From Ancylothrix sp. D3o (lineage in GTDB: Bacteria; Cyanobacteriota; Cyanobacteriia; Cyanobacteriales; Oscillatoriaceae): a stretch of 40,550 nt of DNA. Positions 17,370 to 26,452 of the stretch are shown in pieces (position 1 is the first letter of the stretch; every line of letters begins with the position of its first letter). Under the pieces are notes generated by a model. It was given only the letters and a program-made list of their open reading frames with translations, was not told the origin of the DNA and did no database searches. Location of the stretch: the NCBI RefSeq assembly GCF_025370775.1, contig NZ_JAMXEX010000025.1:1-40550 (forward strand), in the 5' to 3' direction. Made by a program: the position numbers and the translations under genes.

Positions 17370-19313
17370 CTAACTATGAGCCTGTTGTGCTACCTGCATC
17401 CAAGCTTGCACTTGAGACTCTAGGCAAGATTTGTTTTCTTGCAATTGAGCCTGTGTTTTCAGTGCCGTCTCCATCCATGCCTGAGATTGTGCTTCTAGCC
17501 AGTCTCGTTCCTCTTGTACTTGCTTTAGCTTTAAAGCTAATTGTACTAATTCTTCCTGACCCTGATAGAGGTGAGAATTGAACTGCTGCACCTCCTTTTG
17601 ACTTTGCTGTAGTTGATTTCGAGACTCTTCTAGCTCGGCATTCTTTTGGTGTAATTGTACCTGAGATTGCTCTAGTTCCTCCTGAGTTTGATGTAGTTGC
17701 GATTGATACTTTTGGGCCTTGTTTTGACTTTGCTTTAGCTGCTCGACCGATTCTTCTAAAACTTTTTCGGTTTCGTGCAACTGAGACTGCGATTGTTCTA
17801 AAACTTCTTCAGTTTGATGTAGCAAAGACCGGCACTCTTCTAATTCTGCATTTTTTTGGCGCAATTGAGATTGAGATTTTTCCAACTCTGCCTGAGTTTG
17901 ATGTAGTTGCGACTGGAACTGTTCCGCTTTTTCTCGATTTTCGTGCAGTTGAGATTGAGACTGTTGTAATACTTTCTCCGTCTCATGTAACTGAGACTGA
18001 GATTGTTCTAAAACTTCCTTAGTTTCATGTAGTAAAGACCAGCACTCTTCTACTTCTGCATTCTTTTGGCGCAGTTCTTCTTGAGTTTGCTCTAAATTTT
18101 GTGTTTGCTGATCTAATTGCAACTGGCATTTCTGCAACTCTTCTTGTGCTGTGTGGTATTGCTCTTGATATTGCTTAACCTCTGCCTGATTTTGGCATAA
18201 CTGAGCTTGAGTTTCTTGAAGTTCGCCTTGCACTTTTTCCAACTCTTGCTGAGTTTGGTTTAATTGTCCCTGAGATTTTTCTAATTCAGCCATTGTTTGA
18301 TAAAGATGACGCATATAATAAGAATCTGCCATTTCATTATTTCCTTCTAAAGTTTCCAGCATTTTCAGGATTTCTTGAGTTTGCGCTCTTGCCGTAGTTA
18401 TATCGCCTTCCATTAGTTTTTCCCTAGCAGTATATAACGCATGATTTGCATAAGTTTCCAGGGCCATACTAGATGATTTAGCCGAAACTTTATCTGGAAA
18501 CTCCTCACGAGACTTTTGAATCGAACGTTGCTGATCGGCTAAATTAGCACCAAATTTCATAATTTTAGAACTCATCGAACCTAAATGCCAACGATACCAT
18601 GCTAAACATTGCGGTTCATACCAAATTGGATATCGTGCTGCAATTCGCTTCCACATATCCCAATCGCTACAATAGGGATATTGCCAATCAAAACCTCCAA
18701 TTTCTTCATACACTTTTCTTCGCACTAAAATACTTGCAAACTGAATTCGATTTTCTGCTGCCTCCAGTTCAACAAAATTCCTAACAATCCCTGCCGTTTC
18801 TCTCTCTAAAGGCGACATCCATAAAGGTTTTCCCCATTCATTAACACACACATGGCGAGAATAGGCAGCACCGATTTCTAAATTTTGCTGACAAGGTGCG
18901 CGTAGACTGTTGTAAAACCCCGGTAATACTTTATCATCTTGATGTAATATTTGCACCCATTGTCCGGTTGCTCTTTCAATACAAGTATTCCAGTTTGCCA
19001 CCATTCCCACATTTTGTGGTTGTTGGAAAAATTCTATGCGGCCTTTTCCAACTTCTGCAACAATTGCTTTTACTTCTATTTCTGTTGAACCATCATCTAC
19101 AACCTGAATTTGCATTTCTTCTGGCCCGGCATCTTGGTCTAGGACACTTTGAAGCGCCTCAATTAAATAGTTTTTTGCCCCATTATATGTCGGAATCATA
19201 ACCGACCACAAGGGTCTGTTTACCCCCTCAGCCACCGGCACGATTTTGGGTAGTTTTTTTGGTAGGTATTCTTGCCTTTTTTTTGGGCTCTCCGTCGGGT
19301 AGGCATCAGACAT
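17370..19313 (-). CDS. GT2 glycosyltransferase with long 14-residue-repeat coiled coil
   Basis: A 647-residue protein. Residues 30-270 are a GT2 domain: SVMIPTYNGAKNYLIEALQS, QVVDDGSTEIE, WVQILHQDDKVLPGF, then YCSDWDMWKRI. Residues about 310-640 are almost pure Gln/Glu/Leu/Ser coiled coil built of 14-residue (two-heptad) units such as SQSQLHETEKVLQQ, with no helix breaker for over 300 residues. Five units make a 70-residue super-repeat, present twice plus a partial third copy. The repeat register (Leu, Thr, Leu, Ser, Leu at positions 1, 4, 8, 11, 15) is the same as in the C-terminal helix shared by five other proteins of this locus, so this protein is a candidate scaffold. A GGAG 12 bases before ATG 19313 is a weak ribosome site. 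Donor and acceptor unknown. Confidence 0.85.
   Translation of the reverse strand: MSDAYPTESPKKRQEYLPKKLPKIVPVAEGVNRPLWSVMIPTYNGAKNYLIEALQSVLDQDAGPEEMQIQVVDDGSTEIEVKAIVAEVGKGRIEFFQQPQNVGMVANWNTCIERATGQWVQILHQDDKVLPGFYNSLRAPCQQNLEIGAAYSRHVCVNEWGKPLWMSPLERETAGIVRNFVELEAAENRIQFASILVRRKVYEEIGGFDWQYPYCSDWDMWKRIAARYPIWYEPQCLAWYRWHLGSMSSKIMKFGANLADQQRSIQKSREEFPDKVSAKSSSMALETYANHALYTAREKLMEGDITTARAQTQEILKMLETLEGNNEMADSYYMRHLYQTMAELEKSQGQLNQTQQELEKVQGELQETQAQLCQNQAEVKQYQEQYHTAQEELQKCQLQLDQQTQNLEQTQEELRQKNAEVEECWSLLHETKEVLEQSQSQLHETEKVLQQSQSQLHENREKAEQFQSQLHQTQAELEKSQSQLRQKNAELEECRSLLHQTEEVLEQSQSQLHETEKVLEESVEQLKQSQNKAQKYQSQLHQTQEELEQSQVQLHQKNAELEESRNQLQQSQKEVQQFNSHLYQGQEELVQLALKLKQVQEERDWLEAQSQAWMETALKTQAQLQENKSCLESQVQAWMQVAQQAHS
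17440..18068 (-). repeat. 210-bp tandem super-repeat coding for coiled coil
   Basis: Each 210-bp unit encodes five 14-residue segments and begins with Gln-Lys-Asn-Ala-Glu. Units start at 18068, 17858 and 17648 on the reverse strand, spaced exactly 210 bases. The first two are complete and the third is partial and divergent. Basic 42-bp periodicity continues outside the super-repeat up to about 18,280. Confidence 0.85.
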
Positions 19314-19461
19314 GAATAATTTTAACTCCAGATGAGTTCACCATGATTTTAAAATTTGGCTCTATTGTACTAGAGATAGGTGAAAATTGCTAGATTTTTT
19401 TATTTTTTTCTTCAAACTTTCATCAAAAATTAATTTTTCAAAAACTCTCAATTTTTCTTTT

Positions 19462-20532
19462 CTACGGGGACAAGCGGCTTTTTGCAGCTAATAAAGCTTG
19501 AATATTGGCCAGTCTTTGCCTCGAAGCATCTAAATCGATGTTAATTTTATGTAGTTTTGGATAATTAGATAAGGGCAAAATTTCTTTGTTTGAGGAAGGT
19601 TTTTGCTGAGCTTCTAATTGTTCGGTAATTTGAGGAATATTAAATTGATACTCTTTTAACTGTGCTTTAAGCTGTTGGTTTTCTTTTTCCAGCCGGCGCA
19701 CAGTCATCCAATCTTGAAACCCCCCTATTTTAAAATCAGATGCAGGCGGTAGACTTTTGGACAAAATAGGCGTTTCCAGAAAATGCCACGCCCTAGATTC
19801 CAATTCTTGGTAGGTAGAAATAGCTTGCGGAAAGCACTCTTCAATTAAAGCACGTCGATGATAATATTCGGCTTCAGTCTTTAAACCAGAGGGATCGTAA
19901 AGCTTTAAGTCGGGTGAGGAGAATTCTACTTTGAATTTTTTGGTAATTGCTGCGATATAATCTTTGGGAGATTGGATTATTTCTTGAATGTTGGCGAATA
20001 GGCAGCGCTTGGGAAAGCAAGCAGCAAAATTCAAAATAATTTGGTTATAATGTAGCCAAAATTTTATAGCTAACTCTGGTTGACGTTGAAAAATATTGTC
20101 CCCACGCCGATATAACGAATCTACCACTTCCCAAGGACAGCGATAAACAAATAAAAAATTAGCCTGTGGCAGAAAATCTGCCCAAAACGATAAAAATAAA
20201 GTTGTGCGTGGCTCTTTCCATCCCCAAACCGAACCCAGAGCATTCTGAGCTACAATTTGATGAGCAAGTTGTTTCTCATGTTCTTGTAAATTAATTGTAC
20301 TCTCAAATGTCCACCCATCTTTATCAAGTTGGTGAGCGTTGAGAATTCTGCGATGAAATTCAAAAAAATCTAAATTTTCAAAATAGCCTTTCGGATTTCC
20401 ATCATTAGGTGATAGCAAACGATTTCCTATATGCAAACCGGCACTCTGAAGCAACGAAGCTGTTAAAGAAGTTCCAGACCGGTGCATTCCGGTGATAATT
20501 AGAATTGAAGGCTCTGTCTGGGATTTGTCCAT
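19462..20532 (-). CDS. PAPS-dependent sulfotransferase with C-terminal coiled-coil tag
   Basis: A 356-residue protein when started at ATG 20532. AGGAG lies 6 bases from this ATG but only 3 from the GTG one codon upstream, so ATG is preferred. Near the N-terminus, ITGMHRSGTSLTASLL is the 5'-phosphosulfate loop. GNPKGYFENLDF and GWKEPRTTLF follow as in bacterial sulfotransferases, and FLFVYRCPWEVVDSLYRRG supplies the 3'-phosphate site. Residues 280-320 are a helical linker. The last 30 residues contain the shared tag (LHKINIDL, then DASRQRLANIQALL), followed by eight residues. It would sulfate a sugar or lipid product of the locus; the acceptor is not evident. Confidence 0.85.
   Translation of the reverse strand: MDKSQTEPSILIITGMHRSGTSLTASLLQSAGLHIGNRLLSPNDGNPKGYFENLDFFEFHRRILNAHQLDKDGWTFESTINLQEHEKQLAHQIVAQNALGSVWGWKEPRTTLFLSFWADFLPQANFLFVYRCPWEVVDSLYRRGDNIFQRQPELAIKFWLHYNQIILNFAACFPKRCLFANIQEIIQSPKDYIAAITKKFKVEFSSPDLKLYDPSGLKTEAEYYHRRALIEECFPQAISTYQELESRAWHFLETPILSKSLPPASDFKIGGFQDWMTVRRLEKENQQLKAQLKEYQFNIPQITEQLEAQQKPSSNKEILPLSNYPKLHKINIDLDASRQRLANIQALLAAKSRLSP
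19489..19554 (-). other. Shared C-terminal helix tag, copy 1 (sulfotransferase)
   Basis: Codes for the 22-residue pattern L-x2-I-x3-L-x2-S-R-x2-L-x2-I-x3-L, eight residues before the stop. See the finding on the shared tag. Confidence 0.75.
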
Positions 20533-20742
20533 CACTAACTCCTAGAATCATATTTATTTTAGAGATTATTGTTCACTGCGGTTCCTAGCTTCATTTGAGC
20601 CTAATAACCCCAGAACACCCGGCGCCCCCAGCCAAAAGAGAAAAAAAGTCCTCAATAAAGCGGATTGGGAATAACTACGTTAATTTGTCGGAACTTAATT
20701 GCTGCCACCGGCACTTTTCTAAAATTTATGTATTGAATTTTA

Positions 20743-21651
20743 CTATAAAGACTCCTTAGTTTGAGAAAGCCGCGAACGCGAGATATCTAAACGTTTTTTA
20801 ATCACATCTAGCTTCAAGCGTAATTGCGTTATACTTGTGCTAATGTTCTCCTCCCGAGTAATTAATTCAATGGGGGGAGTCTCTGGCTCGCATTTTCCAT
20901 TTTTTTTGCTTCGGCAAAAATCTTCTATTTGATGCCAACATTCTTCATAATAAGTGTCCGTATAATGATAGCGGCCCTTGCCCCATACATGATAAGGATT
21001 AGCTATTATTTTTGATTTTTCTAATTCTATAACATAGCCTGGTTGAACAATATCTTGAAAATAATTATAGCAGAAACTTAAATAATCGTTGTCACTAATT
21101 ATGAGTTCTTTATTCTCTGTATAAGGATAAATACGATTGTCTTTTTCAAGAATATATTGGGCTTTAAATGCTTTATGAAGTATGCAATTGTCTCTATTTT
21201 TTTTTGGAATAATTGAGCGAAATTCTTTGCAAGCTTCAATCCAAAGTTCTAAACGTTTTTCATTTCTGATGCCGATAGTCTCATCTATATATAAATGTTT
21301 TTTGAAAGAAGCTTTATTGAAAAGATAGCTACCGGTTATATAAGTAGAGCCAATTTTTAATACAGGATACATTTCAGCTACCAAATCTATAATAATTATG
21401 CTCTCTAACATTTTCTTTAAATCGATTCCTGTTTTCTCAAAATCTATTTTTATCGATTTTTTTTCAAAATTGGTAAAATTTGGCGATAAAAGAGAATCAT
21501 ACTTCCATTCTAGCGGAGGATATGAAAGTTGGCTGATTAAGGAAGAATGATATATATAGGAATTAACCATTTCGTTTTTTTGGGCAATTCTAAAAATGTC
21601 CCTACTAACGCAAGAGCCAAGAATGTAAAATTTTTGATTGAAGTTAATCAT
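20743..21651 (-). CDS. DUF6270-like protein with C-terminal coiled-coil tag
   Basis: A 302-residue protein with AGGAG five bases before ATG 21651. It opens with FYILGSCVSRDIFRIA, where Gly-Ser-Cys-Val-Ser-Arg-Asp matches the start of DUF6270 proteins found in polysaccharide loci. It ends its conserved part with NPYHVWGKGRYHYTDTYYEE, the family's second signature. The G-S-x-S-R-D opening and the late His resemble SGNH-hydrolase blocks, so an esterase or acyltransferase role on a glycan is possible but unproven. The last 22 residues are the shared tag (LDVIKKRL then DISRSRLSQTKESL), ending directly at the stop. It is AT-rich compared with its neighbours, which could mean later acquisition. Confidence 0.7.
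   Translation of the reverse strand: MINFNQKFYILGSCVSRDIFRIAQKNEMVNSYIYHSSLISQLSYPPLEWKYDSLLSPNFTNFEKKSIKIDFEKTGIDLKKMLESIIIIDLVAEMYPVLKIGSTYITGSYLFNKASFKKHLYIDETIGIRNEKRLELWIEACKEFRSIIPKKNRDNCILHKAFKAQYILEKDNRIYPYTENKELIISDNDYLSFCYNYFQDIVQPGYVIELEKSKIIANPYHVWGKGRYHYTDTYYEECWHQIEDFCRSKKNGKCEPETPPIELITREENISTSITQLRLKLDVIKKRLDISRSRLSQTKESL
20746..20811 (-). other. Shared C-terminal helix tag, copy 2 (DUF6270 protein)
   Basis: The same 22-residue pattern, with Thr at position 18. It runs to the stop codon. Confidence 0.75.
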
Positions 21652-21833
21652 GTTACTCCTAGATTACTCGTTTAATCTTAATGTTTGATTTATTCGGTAA
21701 AATTTTGTTGAAGAATTAGATCAAGGGGAAAGGGCTTATTTTTTAACAGAAAATGACTGTGAATAGCCCTCGCTTCAGGGGGTGTGTTTAATACATCATG
21801 GCAATTGAATAGATGCGTAAAAAGTTTTGATTT

Positions 21834-24800
21834 CTACAAATCAGCTTTTATTTGGGAAAGAAGGGAACGAGAACGCGCCAAATCCGCTTTTACTTTTTCC
21901 AATCGAGAAACTGAAAGACTGGAAACTGGTTGATTGGACACTTTAACATTAATCCGTGTTGTTTTGGAACCTTTTTTGTGAAACCAAATCACCCCTTCCT
22001 CCACCAAATCCAACTCCAAAATATAGTCACCCACTGCCTCTGGCACCTTGACTGATAACGACAACACTACCTCTGCATTTGGTGGCAAATCTTCGGGTAA
22101 AGCAACTCTACCATCAGACCGACAAACTACATTTCCTTTATTATCCAACCAATGGTTTCCCAGAGCAATCCCACTTTGCTTTGAATCAGGCCAAACAACG
22201 GGGCTAATATTCTTCACTGTCACCTTAACATCCATCACTTCACCTGGTTGAGCAAACAGGGAATTGGGAGCAATAAGTTGGGCAAAATAGGCCGCATCAG
22301 GCAATAAAGCATAAGTAATTTGATGTGGTAAAACCGGCCCAGGAGTTGGAAGAGTTTGTGCTGCTTGAATACGAGTTTGTAACTTTTCTGCCACTATCTC
22401 AGCGTATGCTTCACTCCTAAAATAAAAGTGATCCCCCGGAATCAAATCCAAAGAAAATCCACCTGGGTAGAACTTGCGCCAACCCCACTCAGGCCACCGA
22501 AAATCTTGATAGGGGTTTAAGTGACTATCACACCCAAAAAACAGGGCAACGCGACCAGGATAGGGCTTCGGTTTAGGGCGTAGTGCTGGGGTCTCTAACA
22601 GCGCCAGCAGAGTAATAACTTTTCCGCAGTGGTGTAGCTGCTGGGCAATTTCAACAGCAATCCGACTTCCCGCACAGTAGCCGCCGATCAAGTAGGGGCC
22701 TTTGGGTTGGACGGTGAGAATTTCTTGGGCATGGTGACAGGCTAAAGCCGTAATATTTTCTTGGGTGAATTCCATCACTTTATAACCGGATGGCATACCA
22801 TATAAGGGTTGGTTGATACCCAAATATTTAGCTAGTTGTTGTATTTCGCCAAAGCCATTGACGCACCAAAACAGAGGTTGAGATAAACCCTCAGTATTTA
22901 AACCAACCATTAAGGAATTAGGAGCAATTCTTTTGCCTTGCCAGCCGGCGGTATAAGCTAAAAGTTGATGATAAATTTCTGGGTCTAGGGATGGAGGCGG
23001 AAGCAACGGGATAGATATTTCCTGAACTGCATTTTCTGTAGTTTTCTCGGCTTCCAAAAGAGTAGCTAGTTCGGCAATGGTGCTGAGTTGAAATAAGGCA
23101 GCAATCGGGAGTTTTTGATGGAAAACTTTTTCGATTTCGGCGACGAGACGCACCGAAAGCAGAGAATGACCGCCCAAGTCAAAGAAATTGTCATGGATGC
23201 CGATTTTATGATCTAGCCTAAGCACTTTTTCCCAAATTTCAGCTAGTTTTTTTTCAACGGCAGTTTGAGGGGCAACGTTGGTATTTTCTGAGCTTTGTTC
23301 CAGTTGATTTGGTGTTGGCAAGGCGTGGCGATCAATTTTTCCATTAGGGGTAAGGGGAAACGATTCTAAGATTACAAAAGATGCCGGCATCATGTAGTTC
23401 GGCAGTTTTTGCTTTAGGAAATGACGCAGTATTTCAAGGGTTGGAATTTTCTCTTGAGTGGGGACTATATAGGCGACTAAACGTTTGTCTCCTGAAATGT
23501 CTTTATCGGCTAAAACAAGGCTTTCTAAGATATTGGGATGTTGATTGAGTACAGCTTCAATTTCTCCGAGTTCGATGCGGAAACCGCGTATTTTTACTTG
23601 GTTATCTATGCGACCAATATATTCGATGTTACCATCTGGTAAATAACGGGCAAGATCGCCGGTTTTGTACAGAATATCTCCGGGCTTATGGCTAAAGGGA
23701 TTAGGAATAAATTTTTGCGCTGTTAAATGGGGGTTTCGCCAATAACCGCGAGCCAGTCCAATACCAGCAATATAAATTTCACCTATTACGTTAATGGGAA
23801 CTGGCTGTTGATAAGCATCCAAAATATAAATCTTAGTGTTAGAAACCGGTTTACCAATATGAATTTTAGGATCTCCAGCATGATAGTAACCACAGGTACT
23901 TAAAGAGCTCACCTCCGTTGCCCCATAACTGCAAATGAGATGTTTTCTATCTTGGCTCCAACGCTCCAAAATATTTTTAGAGTTTAGTTCTCCAAAAATT
24001 GTAATTCCTTGTAAGGCAGGAAAATCTGTACTGGGGATTGCAGCTAGAGCGGAGGGGGTAATTTTTATATTGGTAATTTCATAGTTTTTCAAAATACCAA
24101 CAAGTTGTGAACCAGGCAGTAAATCTTTTGCGTCTGCTAAATAGACTTTTGCTCCCACAAGCAATGGCATAAACAATTCGGCAACTGTCCCACTAAAACT
24201 TAATGAGCCAAACAGTAAATGTCGCCCCTCTGGGACAACCTGATATGCCTGACGACGAGCTTTGGTGGCAAAATTCAGAAGACTTTTCTGTTCTATAGCG
24301 ACTCCTTTGGGTTCACCTGTAGACCCTGATGTGTAAATAATGTAAGCTAGGTTATGTGGCTTAACTTTACTGCAAGGATTACTTTTAGGTTGAGTTTTGA
24401 TTGCTGTCGAATTGGCGTCAATAAGGGTCACTTCGTATTGGCAATAAGTAACCTGTTTTAAGAAGTCGTTAGGAGCGACTATCCATTGAGCTTGGCTATC
24501 TTTTAGTAAATACTGCAAGCGTTCTAATGGGAGATTGGGATCGAAGGGAGTATAAGCTCCTCCTGCTTTGAGGATGCCTAAAATCCCAATCACCCCATCA
24601 AAGGAACGGTCAGTATAGATGGCCACTACGGTCTCTGGCCCTACTCCTAATTTTTGCAAATAATGTGCCAATTGATTAGCTCGATTATTTAACTGGCGAT
24701 AGGTCAATTGTTTATCTCCAAACACCAGTGCTACTGCATCGGGTGTTCGTTCTACTTGCTCTTCAAATAACTGATGAATACACTTAGCATCTGGATAATC

Positions 24801-26291
24801 GGCAGCCGTGTCGTTCCATTCAACTAATAACTGATGCCGTTCACGTTCTGTTAATAAAGGCAATTGGGAAACCGGCTGTTGGGGATTAGCTACTATGGCT
24901 TCTAACAACACTAGAAAATGGCCGCACATTCGTTCAATGGTTGCGGCTTCAAATAAATCGCTATTGTATTCAAAGGAACAAACAAGTCCTTTAGATGTCT
25001 CGGCAATATCTAGCATTAAATCAAGCGCCGCAATTCCTCGCTCAAATTTGCATTCTTCAAAGGTGACACCGACTGCTGTGAGGGTTGGGTTGGGAAGATT
25101 TCTTAATTGAAATAAAACCTGAAATATTGGGTTGTGACTGAGATTTCTCTCTGGGTGTAATGCTTGGACTAATTTCTCAAATGGTAATTCTTGATGGGAA
25201 AATGCTTCTAATGCCACTTGACGCACTTGAGTTAAAAATTCTGCAAAAGTTGGATTGCTATTAAACCGGCACCGGATCACTAAAGTATTAATGAAAACAC
25301 CAATTAAGTTTTCTGTTTCTAAGAGATTACGTCCTGCTATTGGCGTTCCAACAATAATATCTTCCTGGCCGGTGTAGCGATAAAGCAATATTTGGAAAGC
25401 TGCCAACAAGGTCATAAATAGCGTGACTTCTTCTCTCAAACTCAGTTCTTTGAGGGAGTCACTGAGGTTTTTTGGCAATAATAAATTTTGCTTCCCGCCT
25501 GAGAATGTCTGCACCGGCTTTCGTGGTCTATCTGTGGGCAAATTCAATACAGGCAAACTACCGCCTAATTGTTTTTGACCGTAGGCAAGTTGAGGCTCTA
25601 ATTTTTCCTTTTGTAGTCGCTGTCTTTGCCATATTGCAAAGTCGGCATATTGAATTGGGAGTGGTGGAAGTATTAAGGATTTTCTGTTGACAAAAGCTTC
25701 ATAATGTGATGCAATTTCTTTGAGTAAAACGGCTACTGACCACCCATCAAAAATAATGTGGTGCATTGTCAGCAACAGGATATTTTCTGTTTTAGAAAGA
25801 TGTAGCAATTTCGCTTTTATGAGGGGCAATTGAGATAAGTTAAATTTCTCTTGCGCTGCTTTAAGTGCGATGCGTTCGACTTCTTTTGTTTGTTGTTTTA
25901 TTGATAAATGAGTTAAGTTTATTCTCGGCAAATTTACGGTTAGGCTTGTAGCGATGATCTGGATAGGTTGTTCATCTACTGTCGGAAAACTGGTGCGTAA
26001 AACTTCGTGACGCTCCACAATTTGGTTAATTGCTTTTTCTAGGGCTTCTACATTCAATGAACCTGTAATGCGTAGGTTGATCGGACGATTGTAAGCAGGA
26101 TTTCCGGGTTCTATTTTATCTAATATCCACAGCCGCTCTTGAGAAAATGAGAGGGGTGCGGACTGGGATTTTTCTCGTGGTGTAATTGTGGGTTGGTGGT
26201 TGGCATTTTTGACTTTTTGCTGGAGTTTCTGTTCTAGCAATTTCCGTTTTGCCGGTGATAATTGGGCTATTCTTTGGTTGATTTCTTTCAT
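21834..26291 (-). CDS. Single-module NRPS: C-A-PCP-TE plus Ig-like domain and tag
   Basis: A 1,485-residue protein. The condensation domain (about 45-480) has HHIIFDG at 177-183. The adenylation domain (about 495-1010) has TSGSTGEPKG near 654, GATEVSS, KTGDLARYLPDGNIEYIGR and GFRIELGEIE. At the FDxS core position the protein reads LSFSGTVAE, so the usual amino-group-binding Asp (Asp235 in GrsA numbering) is Ser700. The carrier domain has DNFFDLGGHSLLS. The thioesterase has GGYCAGS with Cys1206 in place of Ser and a GDHFYF histidine. Residues about 1330-1455 are an Ig-like beta domain (GNHWLDNKGNVV, DLVEEGVIWFHKKG) of a kind seen at the ends of polysaccharide glycosyltransferases. The shared tag closes the protein. 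No ribosome site is visible before ATG. It probably condenses the acyl group from the ligase-PCP upstream with one residue. Confidence 0.9.
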   Translation of the reverse strand: MKEINQRIAQLSPAKRKLLEQKLQQKVKNANHQPTITPREKSQSAPLSFSQERLWILDKIEPGNPAYNRPINLRITGSLNVEALEKAINQIVERHEVLRTSFPTVDEQPIQIIATSLTVNLPRINLTHLSIKQQTKEVERIALKAAQEKFNLSQLPLIKAKLLHLSKTENILLLTMHHIIFDGWSVAVLLKEIASHYEAFVNRKSLILPPLPIQYADFAIWQRQRLQKEKLEPQLAYGQKQLGGSLPVLNLPTDRPRKPVQTFSGGKQNLLLPKNLSDSLKELSLREEVTLFMTLLAAFQILLYRYTGQEDIIVGTPIAGRNLLETENLIGVFINTLVIRCRFNSNPTFAEFLTQVRQVALEAFSHQELPFEKLVQALHPERNLSHNPIFQVLFQLRNLPNPTLTAVGVTFEECKFERGIAALDLMLDIAETSKGLVCSFEYNSDLFEAATIERMCGHFLVLLEAIVANPQQPVSQLPLLTERERHQLLVEWNDTAADYPDAKCIHQLFEEQVERTPDAVALVFGDKQLTYRQLNNRANQLAHYLQKLGVGPETVVAIYTDRSFDGVIGILGILKAGGAYTPFDPNLPLERLQYLLKDSQAQWIVAPNDFLKQVTYCQYEVTLIDANSTAIKTQPKSNPCSKVKPHNLAYIIYTSGSTGEPKGVAIEQKSLLNFATKARRQAYQVVPEGRHLLFGSLSFSGTVAELFMPLLVGAKVYLADAKDLLPGSQLVGILKNYEITNIKITPSALAAIPSTDFPALQGITIFGELNSKNILERWSQDRKHLICSYGATEVSSLSTCGYYHAGDPKIHIGKPVSNTKIYILDAYQQPVPINVIGEIYIAGIGLARGYWRNPHLTAQKFIPNPFSHKPGDILYKTGDLARYLPDGNIEYIGRIDNQVKIRGFRIELGEIEAVLNQHPNILESLVLADKDISGDKRLVAYIVPTQEKIPTLEILRHFLKQKLPNYMMPASFVILESFPLTPNGKIDRHALPTPNQLEQSSENTNVAPQTAVEKKLAEIWEKVLRLDHKIGIHDNFFDLGGHSLLSVRLVAEIEKVFHQKLPIAALFQLSTIAELATLLEAEKTTENAVQEISIPLLPPPSLDPEIYHQLLAYTAGWQGKRIAPNSLMVGLNTEGLSQPLFWCVNGFGEIQQLAKYLGINQPLYGMPSGYKVMEFTQENITALACHHAQEILTVQPKGPYLIGGYCAGSRIAVEIAQQLHHCGKVITLLALLETPALRPKPKPYPGRVALFFGCDSHLNPYQDFRWPEWGWRKFYPGGFSLDLIPGDHFYFRSEAYAEIVAEKLQTRIQAAQTLPTPGPVLPHQITYALLPDAAYFAQLIAPNSLFAQPGEVMDVKVTVKNISPVVWPDSKQSGIALGNHWLDNKGNVVCRSDGRVALPEDLPPNAEVVLSLSVKVPEAVGDYILELDLVEEGVIWFHKKGSKTTRINVKVSNQPVSSLSVSRLEKVKADLARSRSLLSQIKADL
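21837..21902 (-). other. Shared C-terminal helix tag, copy 3 (NRPS)
   Basis: LEKVKADL followed by ARSRSLLSQIKADL, ending directly at the stop codon. Confidence 0.75.
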
Positions 26292-26343
26292 TTTTTGATT
26301 TATATAGGGGTTTTTTCGTGTTAGACGATGTTACTACCTCCAA

Positions 26344-26397
26344 GTGCAGGCAGGATGCCTGCTCCACCAGTGGGGCGGGCATCCTGCCCGCCTTTTT
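26344..26397. repeat. Dispersed-type hairpin repeat between ligase and NRPS genes
   Basis: GCAGGCAGGATGCCTGCTCC and GGGGCGGGCATCCTGCCCGC are imperfect inverted copies forming a stem of about 22 bp with almost no loop; the mismatches are G-U compatible. A T5 run follows on the + strand. Hairpins with this GGATGCC core are common in Oscillatoriales intergenic regions. It lies in the 161-base gap inside the - strand run, so it may tune or partly stop transcription between the two genes. Confidence 0.7.
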
Positions 26398-26452
26398 AAA
26401 ATAGGAGTTAAATCATTTTAATCGGCCTAAATTTATATTTCCATAGAGTAAA

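Noticed and set aside
26116-26382. Reverse frame across the hairpin repeat and NRPS start
   Set aside because: Overlaps the NRPS N-terminus in another frame and depends on the repeat sequence.
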